DNA from: Azospirillum sp. RU38E
GTDB taxonomy: Bacteria > Pseudomonadota > Alphaproteobacteria > Azospirillales > Azospirillaceae
Length of the DNA: 35,996 bases
Reading direction: 5' to 3'
Assembly: GCF_900188385.1 (NCBI RefSeq)
Contig: NZ_FZOI01000030.1
Coordinates: 1-35,996 of the forward strand
A program made the position numbers and the translations under genes. The notes below the pieces were generated by a model. It saw only the letters and a list, made by a program, of their open reading frames with translations. It was not told the DNA's origin and searched no databases. How positions within the stretch are numbered: position 1 is the stretch's first letter; every line of letters begins with the position of its first letter. Positions 25,024-32,870 of the stretch are shown here, piece by piece.

Positions 25024-25072
25024 CGCAGGTTCTGGTGGGGCCCATCGCCCACCGGAACCTGCGATTTTTTTT
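25024..25072 (+). terminator. Rho-independent terminator of katG
   Basis: CGCAGGTTC...GGTGGG pairs with CCCACC...GAACCTGCG (25024-25063) and is followed by eight T (25065-25072). It starts 16 bp after the katG stop codon. Confidence 0.93.
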
Positions 25073-25073
25073 G

Positions 25074-25396
25074 TCTTTGGGCCGGCCGGTCGGCCTACCT
25101 TTTCAAAACGGTTCACTGCTTTCGTCCGTTATCAGAACGGGCACTATGACTGGTACAGCTGTATGGATGCGCCCTTCAGGGGTGTTTGCCGGAAAAAATC
25201 GCAGCCAGATCAAATTTAGGTCATAACATAGTTCCCCCGTCGGTCAGTTTTGGTGTATATACTCCCGCTTTAGGTGTAGTACGCCTATGCGTTGATGCCC
25301 CAAATTGGGCAAACGCATTATGCCTATTCCTGTAGGCAGGAACCCGGCCGCCCCTGCCTGTCTCTATTGTGGCCTGTTTCAGAAGGATGGACACAG
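25074..25396 (+). promoter_or_regulatory. Upstream and leader region of the tail-collar gene
   Basis: No gene is seen in this 320-bp stretch. A TATACT box (25258-25263) is a possible -10 element without a good -35. Downstream are two tandem hairpins: ATGCGTT...GCCC-CAAATT-GGGC...AACGCAT (25287-25318) and TGCCTA-TTCCTG-TAGGCA (25321-25338). The arm TAGGCA overlaps AGGCAG, which can instead pair with CTGCCT at about 25354-25359, so two exclusive folds are possible. Confidence 0.5.
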
Positions 25397-26158
25397 ATGG
25401 AATATATGATGGGCTCGATCGTGCCGTGGGCCGGGAATTTCATTCCCAGGGGCTTTATGAATTGTCAAGGTCAGACTCTTGCCATTCAGCAATACAATGC
25501 CCTTTTTGCAATTATGGGAACAATCTATGGGGGTAATGGTTCAAGTACTTTTATGCTTCCTGACTTGCGGGGGCGCACCATCGTTGGTGTGAATACAAGC
25601 AATGGCGCGTTGCCCGTATTGCAGTTGGGGCATACTGCCGGCAGCCCCGTTGTTAGCGGCGTCATTAACAGCCAGGGGGCATTCACCCTTGGGATTAGTA
25701 ATTTGCCGCAACACACTCATTCGGCTATATTCAAACCCACCACTGGAAACCAGATGGTGACCATGGGCCAAGGGGCCTCGACCCTGTCCGCTAGTGTGGC
25801 CATCCCGGTTGTGGACAATGCGACCGCAAGCACCACGACGCAGCAGCCGAATGCCGCCATGGCTCTGGCCAACGCCTTCACGAAAAACGGTCCAACGACC
25901 TATAATACGCAGGTTTACAGCACGGCGGCCACGACGACGACGCTGAAGCCGTTTCCTGCTGCCGTATCTGGCAGTGTCGGTGCCTTGACTGGCAGCATCA
26001 CCACGGTTACGGGTGGTACCATCGAGGTGGGCGCGACGGGTGCCGGTCAGGCTGTCGTGGTCAGCTCGGCTGGTGCTTACTCCATCAACGTCACGCAGCC
26101 CAGCCTGGGATTGACGTACCTGATCGTTGTCGATGGCATCTTCCCATCGCGCGACTGA
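25397..26158 (+). CDS. Tail-collar domain protein (MdpB / microcystin-dependent-protein-like)
   Basis: 253 residues from the ATG at 25397, chosen because AGAAGGA lies 9 nt upstream and the collar domain begins at once. The phage Tail_Collar domain covers about aa 5-63 (GSIVPWAGNFIPRGF, ALFAIMGTIYGG, FMLPDLRGR). The middle is rich in Thr, Ala and Gly and probably forms a fibre-like beta region. The ending YLIVVDGIFPSRD is the usual signature of this family. Related proteins occur in phage tails and as solitary bacterial genes of unknown role. No other phage structural genes are near. The DUF6916-like and GNAT genes follow on the same strand. Confidence 0.88.
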   Translation: MEYMMGSIVPWAGNFIPRGFMNCQGQTLAIQQYNALFAIMGTIYGGNGSSTFMLPDLRGRTIVGVNTSNGALPVLQLGHTAGSPVVSGVINSQGAFTLGISNLPQHTHSAIFKPTTGNQMVTMGQGASTLSASVAIPVVDNATASTTTQQPNAAMALANAFTKNGPTTYNTQVYSTAATTTTLKPFPAAVSGSVGALTGSITTVTGGTIEVGATGAGQAVVVSSAGAYSINVTQPSLGLTYLIVVDGIFPSRD

Positions 26159-26166
26159 ACCGAAGC

Positions 26167-26199
26167 AGGCCGGCCCCCTGAACAGGACCGGCCTTTTTT
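26167..26199 (+). terminator. Terminator-like hairpin after the tail-collar gene
   Basis: AGGCCGG (26167-26173) pairs with CCGGCCT (26188-26194), followed by a run of T to 26199. It would separate, or at least attenuate, transcription between the tail-collar gene and the next gene. Confidence 0.82.
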
Positions 26200-26221
26200 C
26201 ATCTGGATAGAATGGCTGCAC

Positions 26222-26539
26222 ATGCTCGACATCGTAACGAGGGATATGTTTTTCCCCCACCTCGACAAAAAATGGGTCCTGGAAGATGGCGGCGGCGGAT
26301 ATCTCGAGTTAACCTTGGTGAAGGCGGACCCAATGCATCGGACCAAGATCGCCCTTGTCCAGCGCATGCCGTTCCTGCTGATATTTCGGGGGCCATCTGA
26401 CAAGATTGCCAACGAAGGCACTTACAATCTGAGCCACCCCATTGTCGGAACGATTGAGGGGGTTAACGTGGTACCCACCATGGACCTGATGGACCCCGAC
26501 TATCCCGGCGCGCGCTATTATCAGGTCATTTTCTGCTGA
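26222..26539 (+). CDS. DUF6916-like small protein
   Basis: 105 residues with a compact beta-rich pattern: a start of MLDIVTRDMFFPHLDKKW, then YLELTLVKAD, PFLLIFRGPSD, GTYNLSHPIVGTIEGVNVVP and a YYQVIFC end. This matches my recollection of the DUF6916 family, small proteins often encoded beside tail-collar (MdpB-like) proteins. The function is unknown. Only a weak GGATA lies upstream (14 nt), so initiation may be poor or coupled. The next gene starts 23 bp after its stop. Confidence 0.72.
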   Translation: MLDIVTRDMFFPHLDKKWVLEDGGGGYLELTLVKADPMHRTKIALVQRMPFLLIFRGPSDKIANEGTYNLSHPIVGTIEGVNVVPTMDLMDPDYPGARYYQVIFC

Positions 26540-26562
26540 TAGGGCAGGAGCTGGGGGATGCC

Positions 26563-27129
26563 ATGACGGTTCAGTCGGTACCAGCCACTGCGCTGATTGA
26601 TGCCTTCGCCGCCCGCGCCGGCACCGCGTTCGCAGCCCGGCTGGCGGGGCCGGCGGACCTGGACTGGCTGCAAAGCCTGTTCACAGAGTGTATGCGGGAA
26701 TCCCATGCCCGCATCGTTGGTCCGGAAATCGCGGACCGGGTGACCGCCATGCTGGCCTCCCAGCAATTCGCCCTGCGTCGGCGGGCCTTTGCCAGCGACT
26801 ATCCCGGTTTCACCGAACTGATCCTGCTGCGGGCAGATGGCCTGATGATCGGCGCCTTCTGCTGGATGGCTGTACTGGACGGGAATGCGCATATCGTGGA
26901 TATCGCGGTCCTGCCAGATCAGCGAGTGGGATCCCCCGGGCGCCTGATGTTGCAGGCTTGGCTGGATGTGACCGACCGGCAGGGACTGACGACGAGCCTT
27001 TATGTGGAGCCGACCAACCCAGCCCGGCTCACCTATGAACGGCTGGGTTATGGTGTGACTGACCCAGCCGCCATGCCCTTGCACATGACGCGATCCGCCC
27101 AGCCATGCCCACCCTGTCAGCTTGGGTAA
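26563..27129 (+). CDS. GNAT-family acetyltransferase
   Basis: 188 residues. The GNAT fold is seen from about aa 24 (RLAGPADLDWLQSLF) to 170. The core is AHIVDIAVLPDQRVGSPGRL, with an acetyl-CoA loop QRVGSPG that departs slightly from the usual R/Q-x-x-G-x-G/A. It is followed by TSLYVEPTNPARLTYERLGY, the typical N-P-A...YE..GF/Y element. It probably transfers an acetyl group to an amine of an unknown substrate. GGGGGA lies 4 nt before the ATG. It is the third gene of the tail-collar cluster, and acetylation of a cluster product is possible but unproven. Confidence 0.82.
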   Translation: MTVQSVPATALIDAFAARAGTAFAARLAGPADLDWLQSLFTECMRESHARIVGPEIADRVTAMLASQQFALRRRAFASDYPGFTELILLRADGLMIGAFCWMAVLDGNAHIVDIAVLPDQRVGSPGRLMLQAWLDVTDRQGLTTSLYVEPTNPARLTYERLGYGVTDPAAMPLHMTRSAQPCPPCQLG

Positions 27130-27145
27130 CGGTTTTGGCCCGTCT

Positions 27146-27177
27146 CCACGGCGCGCAATATGTCTTGCGCGCCGTGG
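27146..27177. terminator. Long perfect hairpin without T-run after the GNAT gene
   Basis: CCACGGCGCGCAA (27146-27158) pairs perfectly with TTGCGCGCCGTGG (27165-27177) around a 6-nt loop. There is no T-run on either side. It may be a transcript stabiliser, a weak terminator or a protein-binding palindrome. Confidence 0.6.
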
Positions 27178-27224
27178 CAGCTGCGCCATCTTAAGGGGAA
27201 GCTTGCCAGGAAGAGAGCCGCCCC

Positions 27225-27530
27225 ATGTCCGCCGACCCGAAGGCTGAATTGCTGCGCCAGATGCGGGCCATCCGCCGCCGCATTGATCCCAATGTGCTGG
27301 AACGGGCGGAGAAGGCTGCCCAGGCGGCGGAAGCCGCCCGCACCTTGCCGCCCGGTCATGTGCCTTATGATAAGGAAGCGGCGCGTGACGTGGTGACGTC
27401 CTTCCTGCGCAGCCGCAATGATGGCGGGAAATTCGCTATGAAGCTGATGGAAAACCTGAAAAAGCCGGAAGTGGCGGCCAAAGCCTATGGGGAGCCGCCG
27501 CCCAGAACGCCGCCGGGTCGCAAGGTTTAA
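27225..27530 (+). CDS. Small charged hypothetical protein
   Basis: 101 residues, rich in Ala, Arg, Lys and Glu, with a predicted helical N-terminal half (PKAELLRQMRAIRRRIDPNV and an Ala/Glu-rich helix to about aa 40) and a Pro-rich tail (EPPPRTPPGRKV). It has no membrane segment or signal peptide. AGGAAGAG lies 9 nt upstream of the ATG, which supports a real gene. I do not recognise the family. The dispersed repeat starts directly at its stop codon. Confidence 0.7.
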   Translation: MSADPKAELLRQMRAIRRRIDPNVLERAEKAAQAAEAARTLPPGHVPYDKEAARDVVTSFLRSRNDGGKFAMKLMENLKKPEVAAKAYGEPPPRTPPGRKV

Positions 27531-27689
27531 TGCCACCCCGCCGAAAGTTTGACCTTTCGGCGGGGTGGAGGCCGGCGACCGCCGGCCCGGCGCTCGTGCG
27601 CCGTGAGCCAAGCCTGCGGATGCGGGCGCCCGGCACCTGAGGGAACGCAAATCTCCCTGGATCGGTAACGATCAAGGGAGATTGGTATA
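27531..27689. repeat. Dispersed structured repeat, copy 2
   Basis: This is the second copy of the element at 21549-21711, about 80% alike by eye. Its first hairpin is perfect: CCACCCCGCCGAAAG, a 6-nt loop, then CTTTCGGCGGGGTGG. Others are GCCGGC-GACC-GCCGGC, GCCTGC-GGAT-GCGGGC and ATCTCCCT/AGGGAGAT closing on GATCG-GTAA-CGATC. Several stem positions differ from copy 1 on both sides, so pairing is kept. It could also terminate transcripts between the convergent genes here. Confidence 0.78.
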
Positions 27690-27693
27690 AGGT

Positions 27694-27903
27694 TTAAACC
27701 CGTCCCTCCAGCAGGGCCCGGATGCGGGACAAATGCTGGCAGGCGCGGCCCAACCCAGACAGCGCCACCCCCAGCAGCAGGCCGACCAGGGCCGGCCCAT
27801 AGGTTTCCGCCGTCGGGGCCACCAGCATGAACATGGAGACCAGGATGGCCGCCCCGCCGACGGCGTAAAGCACGATGGCGGTGATGGAACGGTGCTTATC
27901 CAT
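27694..27903 (-). CDS. Small two-helix membrane protein
   Basis: 69 residues from the ATG at 27903, chosen because GGAGA lies 6 nt upstream; the ATG at 27909 would leave almost no spacing. Two hydrophobic segments are visible (about aa 6-27, [20 protein letters not shown]; and about 35-52, [15 protein letters not shown]), followed by a basic tail ([13 protein letters not shown]). The start overlaps the lipB stop by 8 bp, which suggests translational coupling. The function is unknown. Confidence 0.72.
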   Translation of the reverse strand: MDKHRSITAIVLYAVGGAAILVSMFMLVAPTAETYGPALVGLLLGVALSGLGRACQHLSRIRALLEGRV

Positions 27904-28594
27904 CGGCATTCTCCGTCACAGCACAGGTCTCCCGCGCCACCGCATCGGGTCCGAACACGTCCAGGAAGGCTGCCTGCATGGCCATGTCCACCTCATCCAG
28001 GGTGACGATATGCCCCAGATCGGCCAGGGAGGTGACGCCATGTTCCTTGATGCCACAGGGGACGATGCCACCGAAATGCGTCAGGTCCGGCTCCACATTC
28101 AACGACACACCATGGAAGCTGACCCCCCGCCGGATTCGCACGCCCAAGGCGGCGATCTTGGCTTCCTGGCCCGGCCGGCCATAAGGCGCCATATCGATCC
28201 ACACGCCCACCCGGCCGCAGCGGCGTTCGCCCTTCACGGCGAACTGGGACAGGGTGCGGATCAGCCATTCTTCCAGCCGCCAGACAAAATCATGCAGGTC
28301 GCCGCCGCGCGCCGCCACATCCAGCATGACATAGCCAATGCGCTGGCCCGGCCCGTGATAGGTATATTGCCCGCCGCGCCCGGCATCATAGACGGGGAAC
28401 TGCGCCGTCAGCAGGTCGGCGGCCTTGGCGGAGGTGCCGGCGGTATAAAGCGGGGGATGTTCCAGCAGCCAGACGCATTCCGGCGCGGTCCCGGCGCGGA
28501 TGTCGGCCACCCGCGCTTCCATAAAGGCCAACGCGTCCGGATATTCCACCGGCTGGTCGCTGATGCGCCATTCCAGCATGTTCGTCACGTCCAT
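27896..28594 (-). CDS. lipB: Octanoyl-[acyl carrier protein]:protein octanoyltransferase LipB
   Basis: 232 residues. LipB moves octanoate from acyl carrier protein to the lipoyl domains of dehydrogenase complexes, the first step of lipoate synthesis. The family motifs are present: [20 protein letters not shown] (aa 72-91), [19 protein letters not shown] with the catalytic Lys146, and FGGIVPCGI with the nucleophile Cys180. The ATG at 28594 is preceded by GGGGGA. The frame stays open further upstream, but that stretch is antisense to cimA and has no family likeness. The gene is divergent from cimA, with about 170 bp between, and overlaps the small membrane protein gene downstream. Confidence 0.95.
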   Translation of the reverse strand: MDVTNMLEWRISDQPVEYPDALAFMEARVADIRAGTAPECVWLLEHPPLYTAGTSAKAADLLTAQFPVYDAGRGGQYTYHGPGQRIGYVMLDVAARGGDLHDFVWRLEEWLIRTLSQFAVKGERRCGRVGVWIDMAPYGRPGQEAKIAALGVRIRRGVSFHGVSLNVEPDLTHFGGIVPCGIKEHGVTSLADLGHIVTLDEVDMAMQAAFLDVFGPDAVARETCAVTENADG

Positions 28595-28762
28595 CCATCC
28601 CCCGGCGGTCAAGGGGTGCCGCCGCTGAAGCCCAAGATGCTCACCTGCGCCCCTATCTAGGCCAAACGACGTCGCCGACCAATGGCTATGCACGCATAAC
28701 CATTGATCCGTCGGCGCGGATTTGCCATGTTCGGCAATGTCATTTCTATTTGGCCTTGTAAT

Positions 28763-30394
28763 ATGAACGAAACGAACCGCGTCTATCTCTACGATACCAC
28801 CCTGCGCGACGGCGCCCAGACCTCGGGCGTGGATTTCACCGTGGCGGACAAGATTGCCATCGCGCAGGAGCTGGACGCGCTGGGCGTTGATTATGTCGAA
28901 GGCGGCTGGCCCGGTGCCAACCCCACCGACGATGCCTTTTTTGCCGAACCGCCGAAGCTGGGCCGCGCCACCTTCACCGCGTTCGGCATGACGCGCCGGC
29001 CGGGCCGCAGCGCCTCGAACGATCCCGGCCTGTCGGCACTGTTGGACAGCCCGGCGGCAGCCGTCTGCATCGTCGGCAAAAGCTGGGATTTCCATGTCGA
29101 TGTCGCGTTGGGCATTCCGCGCGATGAGAATCTGACCCTGATCGCCGACAGCATCCGGGAGATCAAGGCCCGCGGCCGTGAACCCCTGTTCGATGCCGAA
29201 CATTTCTTCGATGGCTACAAGGCCAATCCCGACTATGCGCTGGCTTGCGTGCAGGCCGCCTATGAGGCGGGCGCCCGCTGGGTGGTGCTGTGCGACACCA
29301 ATGGCGGCACCCTGCCGGATGAGGTGGAACAGATCGTTGCCCGCGTGGCCAGCGTGATTCCCGGCAGCCATATCGGCATCCACACCCACAACGACACGGA
29401 AAACGCCGTGGCCAATTCCTTGGCCGCCGTGCGGGCCGGGGCGCGGATGATCCAGGGCACGCTGAACGGTCTGGGCGAGCGCTGCGGCAATGCCAACCTG
29501 CTCTCTCTGATCCCCACACTGACGGTGAAGATGGGGTTCGATACCGGCGTCAGCCGTGAGGGGCTGGCAAGGCTGGTCCATGTCAGCCGGATGCTGGATG
29601 AACGGCTGAACCGCACGCCCAACCGCCATGCCGCCTATGTGGGGGAGAGCGCCTTTGCCCATAAGGGCGGCCTGCATGTCTCGGCTGTGGAGAAAGACCC
29701 CAGCTCCTATGAGCATGTCGACCCGTCGCTGGTCGGCAACCGCCGCCATGTGCTGGTCTCTGACCAGGCCGGCCGCTCCAACATCCTGGCCCGCCTGCGG
29801 GAGGTGGGGGTGGAGGTCGATCCCAAGGATGAACGGATCGGCCAATTGGTCGATCTGGTGAAACGGCGGGAGTTTGAAGGCTACGCCTATGACGGGGCGG
29901 AGGCGAGCTTTGAACTGCTGGCCCGCCGAGCCCTGGGCGAAGTGCCGGATTATTTCCGCCTCGCCGCCTTCCGCGTGCTGGATGAGCGCCGCTGGAATTC
30001 AAAGGGCGATCTGGTGACCCTCTCGGAAGCCACCACCAAGGTGGAGGTGCCGTCGGCCAGCGGTGACGGCCAGCCGGTGATGACGGTGGCCGAGGGCAAT
30101 GGCCCCGTCAACGCGCTGGATCAGGCGTTGCGCAAGGCCCTGATCCCCGTCTATCCGGCGCTGGAGGGGATGCGGCTGGTCGATTACAAGGTGCGCATCC
30201 TGTCTGCCCAGGATGGCAGCAAGGCGGTGACGCGGGTGCTGATCGAAACGGCGGATCGCCATGGGCAGCGCTGGGTGACCGTCGGCGTCTCGGCAAACGT
30301 CATCGATGCCAGCTTCAATGCGCTGTCGGACAGCATTACCTATTGCCTCTACCGGTCCGGTGCCGCTATCGACAAGCCTGTGGTGGCGGCCTGA
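28763..30394 (+). CDS. cimA: Citramalate synthase CimA
   Basis: 543 residues from the ATG at 28763 ([19 protein letters not shown]). An upstream ATG at 28727 is in frame, but family members start close to the [10 protein letters not shown] motif; neither start has a clear ribosome binding site. The enzyme condenses acetyl-CoA and pyruvate to (R)-citramalate, feeding isoleucine synthesis. The HMGL-like TIM barrel shows the DTTLRDG motif (aa 11-17) and the metal-binding [15 protein letters not shown] (about 205-219), followed by [16 protein letters not shown] and [11 protein letters not shown]. The C-terminal part (about 400-543) is the LeuA-type regulatory domain. trmJ follows after 45 bp. Confidence 0.93.
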   Translation: MNETNRVYLYDTTLRDGAQTSGVDFTVADKIAIAQELDALGVDYVEGGWPGANPTDDAFFAEPPKLGRATFTAFGMTRRPGRSASNDPGLSALLDSPAAAVCIVGKSWDFHVDVALGIPRDENLTLIADSIREIKARGREPLFDAEHFFDGYKANPDYALACVQAAYEAGARWVVLCDTNGGTLPDEVEQIVARVASVIPGSHIGIHTHNDTENAVANSLAAVRAGARMIQGTLNGLGERCGNANLLSLIPTLTVKMGFDTGVSREGLARLVHVSRMLDERLNRTPNRHAAYVGESAFAHKGGLHVSAVEKDPSSYEHVDPSLVGNRRHVLVSDQAGRSNILARLREVGVEVDPKDERIGQLVDLVKRREFEGYAYDGAEASFELLARRALGEVPDYFRLAAFRVLDERRWNSKGDLVTLSEATTKVEVPSASGDGQPVMTVAEGNGPVNALDQALRKALIPVYPALEGMRLVDYKVRILSAQDGSKAVTRVLIETADRHGQRWVTVGVSANVIDASFNALSDSITYCLYRSGAAIDKPVVAA

Positions 30395-30408
30395 CAGGGG
30401 CCGCCACC
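30382..30408 (+). terminator. Hairpin over the cimA stop codon
   Basis: GGTGGCGGCC (30382-30391) pairs perfectly with GGCCGCCACC (30399-30408), with the TGA stop in the 7-nt loop. Only two T follow, so it is at most a weak terminator or attenuator before trmJ. Confidence 0.5.
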
Positions 30409-30439
30409 TTGACACTTTGGCGTTAAGGTTGCGGGTTCC

Positions 30440-31246
30440 ATGTCCAGCGGTACGAACAAGAAGCTGTTATCCAAGACGCAGGCCGATGGCGAGGGGCCTG
30501 CCGTCATCCTCATCCAGCCGCAGATGGGGGAGAATATCGGTGCCTGCGCCCGCGCCATGCTGAATTGCGGGCTGACCGACCTGCGTCTGGTCAGTCCGCG
30601 CGACGGCTGGCCGAATGAAAAGGCGGTGTCGGCGTCGGCCGGTGCCACCCTGGTGCTGGATAATGTGAAGCTGTTTGACAGCACAGAGGCGGCGATTGCC
30701 GATCTGCACAAGGTCTATTCCACCGCCGCCCGTGTCCGCGATCTGGTCAAGCCGGTGGTGACGGCGCGGGAGGCGGCGGCGGAAATGCGCGCCCATTGGG
30801 ATGCCGGCCGCAAGATCGGCCTGATGTTCGGGCCGGAGCGTACCGGGCTGGTGAATGACGATATCACCCTGACCGACACGCTGATTTCCATCCCGCTCAA
30901 TCCCGGCTTCTCCTCCCTCAATCTGGGGCAGGCGGTGCTGCTGGTGGCCTATGAATGGTGGATCGCCGGGCAGGAAGTGGAAGACCGCTATCTGCATACC
31001 GGCGCCAGCCGCCCCGCCACCAAGGCGGAAATGCAGAACCTGTTCGAACATCTGGAAGGGGAACTGGACCTGACGGGTTTCTATACCCACCCGGACAAGC
31101 GCCCTTCCATGATCCGCAATGTGCGCAATACCCTGCAGCGCTGCGCCATGACCGAACAGGAAGTTCGCACCTTCCACGGTATCCTCGCGGCCCTGTCCGG
31201 CCGCAAGAAGCAGCGCAAGCCGGGGCCGGACGACACGGAGGGCTGA
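30440..31246 (+). CDS. trmJ: tRNA (cytidine/uridine-2'-O-)-methyltransferase TrmJ
   Basis: 268 residues of the SPOUT class. TrmJ methylates the ribose at position 32 of certain tRNAs. The motifs are present: ILIQPQMGENIGACARAM (aa 23-40), GLMFGPERTGL (127-137) and IPLNPGFSSLNLGQAV (151-166), which together form the knot that binds S-adenosylmethionine. A helical C-terminal extension (to 268) ends in a Lys/Arg-rich tail. It follows cimA in the same direction and is convergent with the next gene. Confidence 0.93.
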   Translation: MSSGTNKKLLSKTQADGEGPAVILIQPQMGENIGACARAMLNCGLTDLRLVSPRDGWPNEKAVSASAGATLVLDNVKLFDSTEAAIADLHKVYSTAARVRDLVKPVVTAREAAAEMRAHWDAGRKIGLMFGPERTGLVNDDITLTDTLISIPLNPGFSSLNLGQAVLLVAYEWWIAGQEVEDRYLHTGASRPATKAEMQNLFEHLEGELDLTGFYTHPDKRPSMIRNVRNTLQRCAMTEQEVRTFHGILAALSGRKKQRKPGPDDTEG

Positions 31247-31269
31247 TCCGGGGCAGGGCTGGGATCAGC
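31242..31269. terminator. Hairpin shared by the stop codons of two convergent genes
   Basis: GCTGATCC (31242-31249) pairs with GGATCAGC (31262-31269). The trmJ stop (31244-31246) lies in one arm and the stop of the opposite gene (31265-31267) in the other. No T-run is present, so termination is uncertain. Confidence 0.45.
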
Positions 31270-32377
31270 TGTTCGTTGCCGGGGCCTTGCTGTTGTTCTG
31301 CGCCTGTTGAGCCGGGGGGGCGGCTGCGCTTTCCGGCTGCGCCCCGCCCTGGGCCAGGAAGCCCGTTGCCGACAGGGTACTGCGCATTTTCATCAGCTTT
31401 TGCAGCAGATCGAACCAGAAGGGTGCCCCCATCTGCAGGGCGAAGCCGGTGATCAGCCAGCCCAGGATCAGGGTCACCCAGCCTTTCTGCCGGCCGATAT
31501 CCGCAATATCCTGTCCCCAGCCGATGGGTAGCGCCCCAACATCGCGGAAGGCCTGCATGGCAGCACTCGTCTGACAACGGATCGCTGCCGCCACCGCCGC
31601 GTCATCTTCTGGCTGTCCCCCCGGACCATTGCCCTGTGGCTGGGTCACCATTGTGCAACCACTGCCGGGGGCGGCGTCCTTGCCGGCCTGCAGGGCCGCA
31701 CTCAGCGTCACCTGGCGGGCAATATCATCCTGCCACAGCACCTCGGCAATATGGATGGTGTTGGCATTGACCACCACCGCCACCAGGATGCCCAGCACCA
31801 GGGTGATGCGCTGGATACGCTTGCGATACCATTCACTGACCCGCGCCATGCCCTGATCGTACCATTGGGCCAGCGCATCCTCCAAGGCCACCGCGCGCCG
31901 TTCCGCATCGGCCAGCACCAGCAGCAGGTTGTTCTTCAAGGGTCCATCCGGCAGCTTGGCGATGGTTTGCCGCGCATCCGCAAAGCTGAAACCCGGCTCC
32001 GACGGGCCCTTGGCGGATTGTGCCACGGCATCGGCGGCATTGTCGGCCTGATGCAGCACATCCAGCAGGGTAAGGGCGAAAACCCGTGGCGGAATGCTGG
32101 CGGCGGCCCCGCCGCTGGCACTGCCATTGATCAGCGGATGGGCCATCACCTTGCCCGCAATGTCGCTCAAGGAAGAAGGCGGGGTTGACACCGCTGCCGC
32201 CGGATCACCCTTGCTGCCCTGCAACAGCCAGATCACCCCGCGTTCCAGGGTGGAGGCACGCAGTTTCAACAGCCCGGCAATCGTCTCCGTCATCGCGGTG
32301 ACGACGACGCTGAGCGACATATAGATCAGGATCAATCCCAGGCCGATATCGATAATACGAAAAAGATCGCCGGACAT
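31265..32377 (-). CDS. Conserved membrane protein of unknown function
   Basis: 370 residues from the ATG at 32377, supported by GAGGG just upstream; a longer frame exists but has no better start. Membrane segments are at about aa 8-30 (IIDIGLGLILIYMSLSVVV), 190-212 (ITLVLGILVAVVVNANTIHI) and 300-325 (VTLILGWLITGFALQMGAPF). The ends ETIAGLLKLRASTLERG and GAPFWFDLLQKLMKMRSTL are the conserved marks of a widespread bacterial family without known function. The part between segments 2 and 3 contains two Cys (241 and 268) and a Gly/Pro/Gln-rich stretch. The Pro/Ala/Gln-rich tail is probably disordered. A seven-G run (31314-31320) lies in that tail. Confidence 0.85.
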   Translation of the reverse strand: MSGDLFRIIDIGLGLILIYMSLSVVVTAMTETIAGLLKLRASTLERGVIWLLQGSKGDPAAAVSTPPSSLSDIAGKVMAHPLINGSASGGAAASIPPRVFALTLLDVLHQADNAADAVAQSAKGPSEPGFSFADARQTIAKLPDGPLKNNLLLVLADAERRAVALEDALAQWYDQGMARVSEWYRKRIQRITLVLGILVAVVVNANTIHIAEVLWQDDIARQVTLSAALQAGKDAAPGSGCTMVTQPQGNGPGGQPEDDAAVAAAIRCQTSAAMQAFRDVGALPIGWGQDIADIGRQKGWVTLILGWLITGFALQMGAPFWFDLLQKLMKMRSTLSATGFLAQGGAQPESAAAPPAQQAQNNSKAPATNS

Positions 32378-32460
32378 ATCACCCTCTACCAAAGGAGGTG
32401 TGAATGGTAATATATCCGACGATGTAATTAAATGGTAAACCTCAATCAAAAATAACCATT

Positions 32461-32697
32461 TTATGGCTTGTGCGGCCGTTCCTGCTGGCTGCCGACAAAC
32501 CCTTTGCGGTGCAGATGGTCGGTCGGCCGTGCCTTGGCCCATTCCACGGCCCGCAGCGTCGCCTCATCCCCCTTGGGGCTCACGGCGCGTGCGGACGGGT
32601 GGCGGGCGGCGGCCGATCGGGCCTTATCCGCCTGTCGCCATTCGCTTTCCGCCAGCCGCTCGGCATCGGCGGTCTTCTGCATCTCAGGCTTTTCCAT
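32461..32697 (-). CDS. Small charged hypothetical protein
   Basis: 78 residues, strongly charged and without hydrophobic segments (KTADAERLAESEWRQADKAR is probably helical), ending in a basic His/Pro tail. An AGGAGG lies 8 nt before the ATG, which makes it a likely real gene. It lies 83 bp upstream of the membrane protein gene on the same strand and may be co-transcribed with it. The family is not recognised. Confidence 0.68.
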   Translation of the reverse strand: MEKPEMQKTADAERLAESEWRQADKARSAAARHPSARAVSPKGDEATLRAVEWAKARPTDHLHRKGFVGSQQERPHKP

Positions 32698-32870
32698 GTG
32701 TCGTTCCTCCTGGCTTCATGTCGGAAGCGGGCGTGGGGACGCCGGTTTCCGGTTGGGAAGACGTAACCGCTCACGGGGAAACTTGTTTTCAGACCTTTCA
32801 AATCTCTCGGAAATGCAACGACTCCCTGCTAGGGATGTTCCAACCAGAGGTCACCCGGGGAGGACAAGCG

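Noticed and set aside
25397-27129. Prophage remnant
   Set aside because: Only one collar-domain gene is present; no integrase, capsid, terminase or att-like repeats are seen.
27436-27675. Minus-strand frame across repeat copy 2, with a similar frame at 21548-21736
   Set aside because: The frames arise from the structured repeat itself and have no ribosome binding site.
28595-29845. Upstream extension of the lipB frame
   Set aside because: It is antisense to cimA; LipB homology begins only at about 28594, where a ribosome binding site is present.
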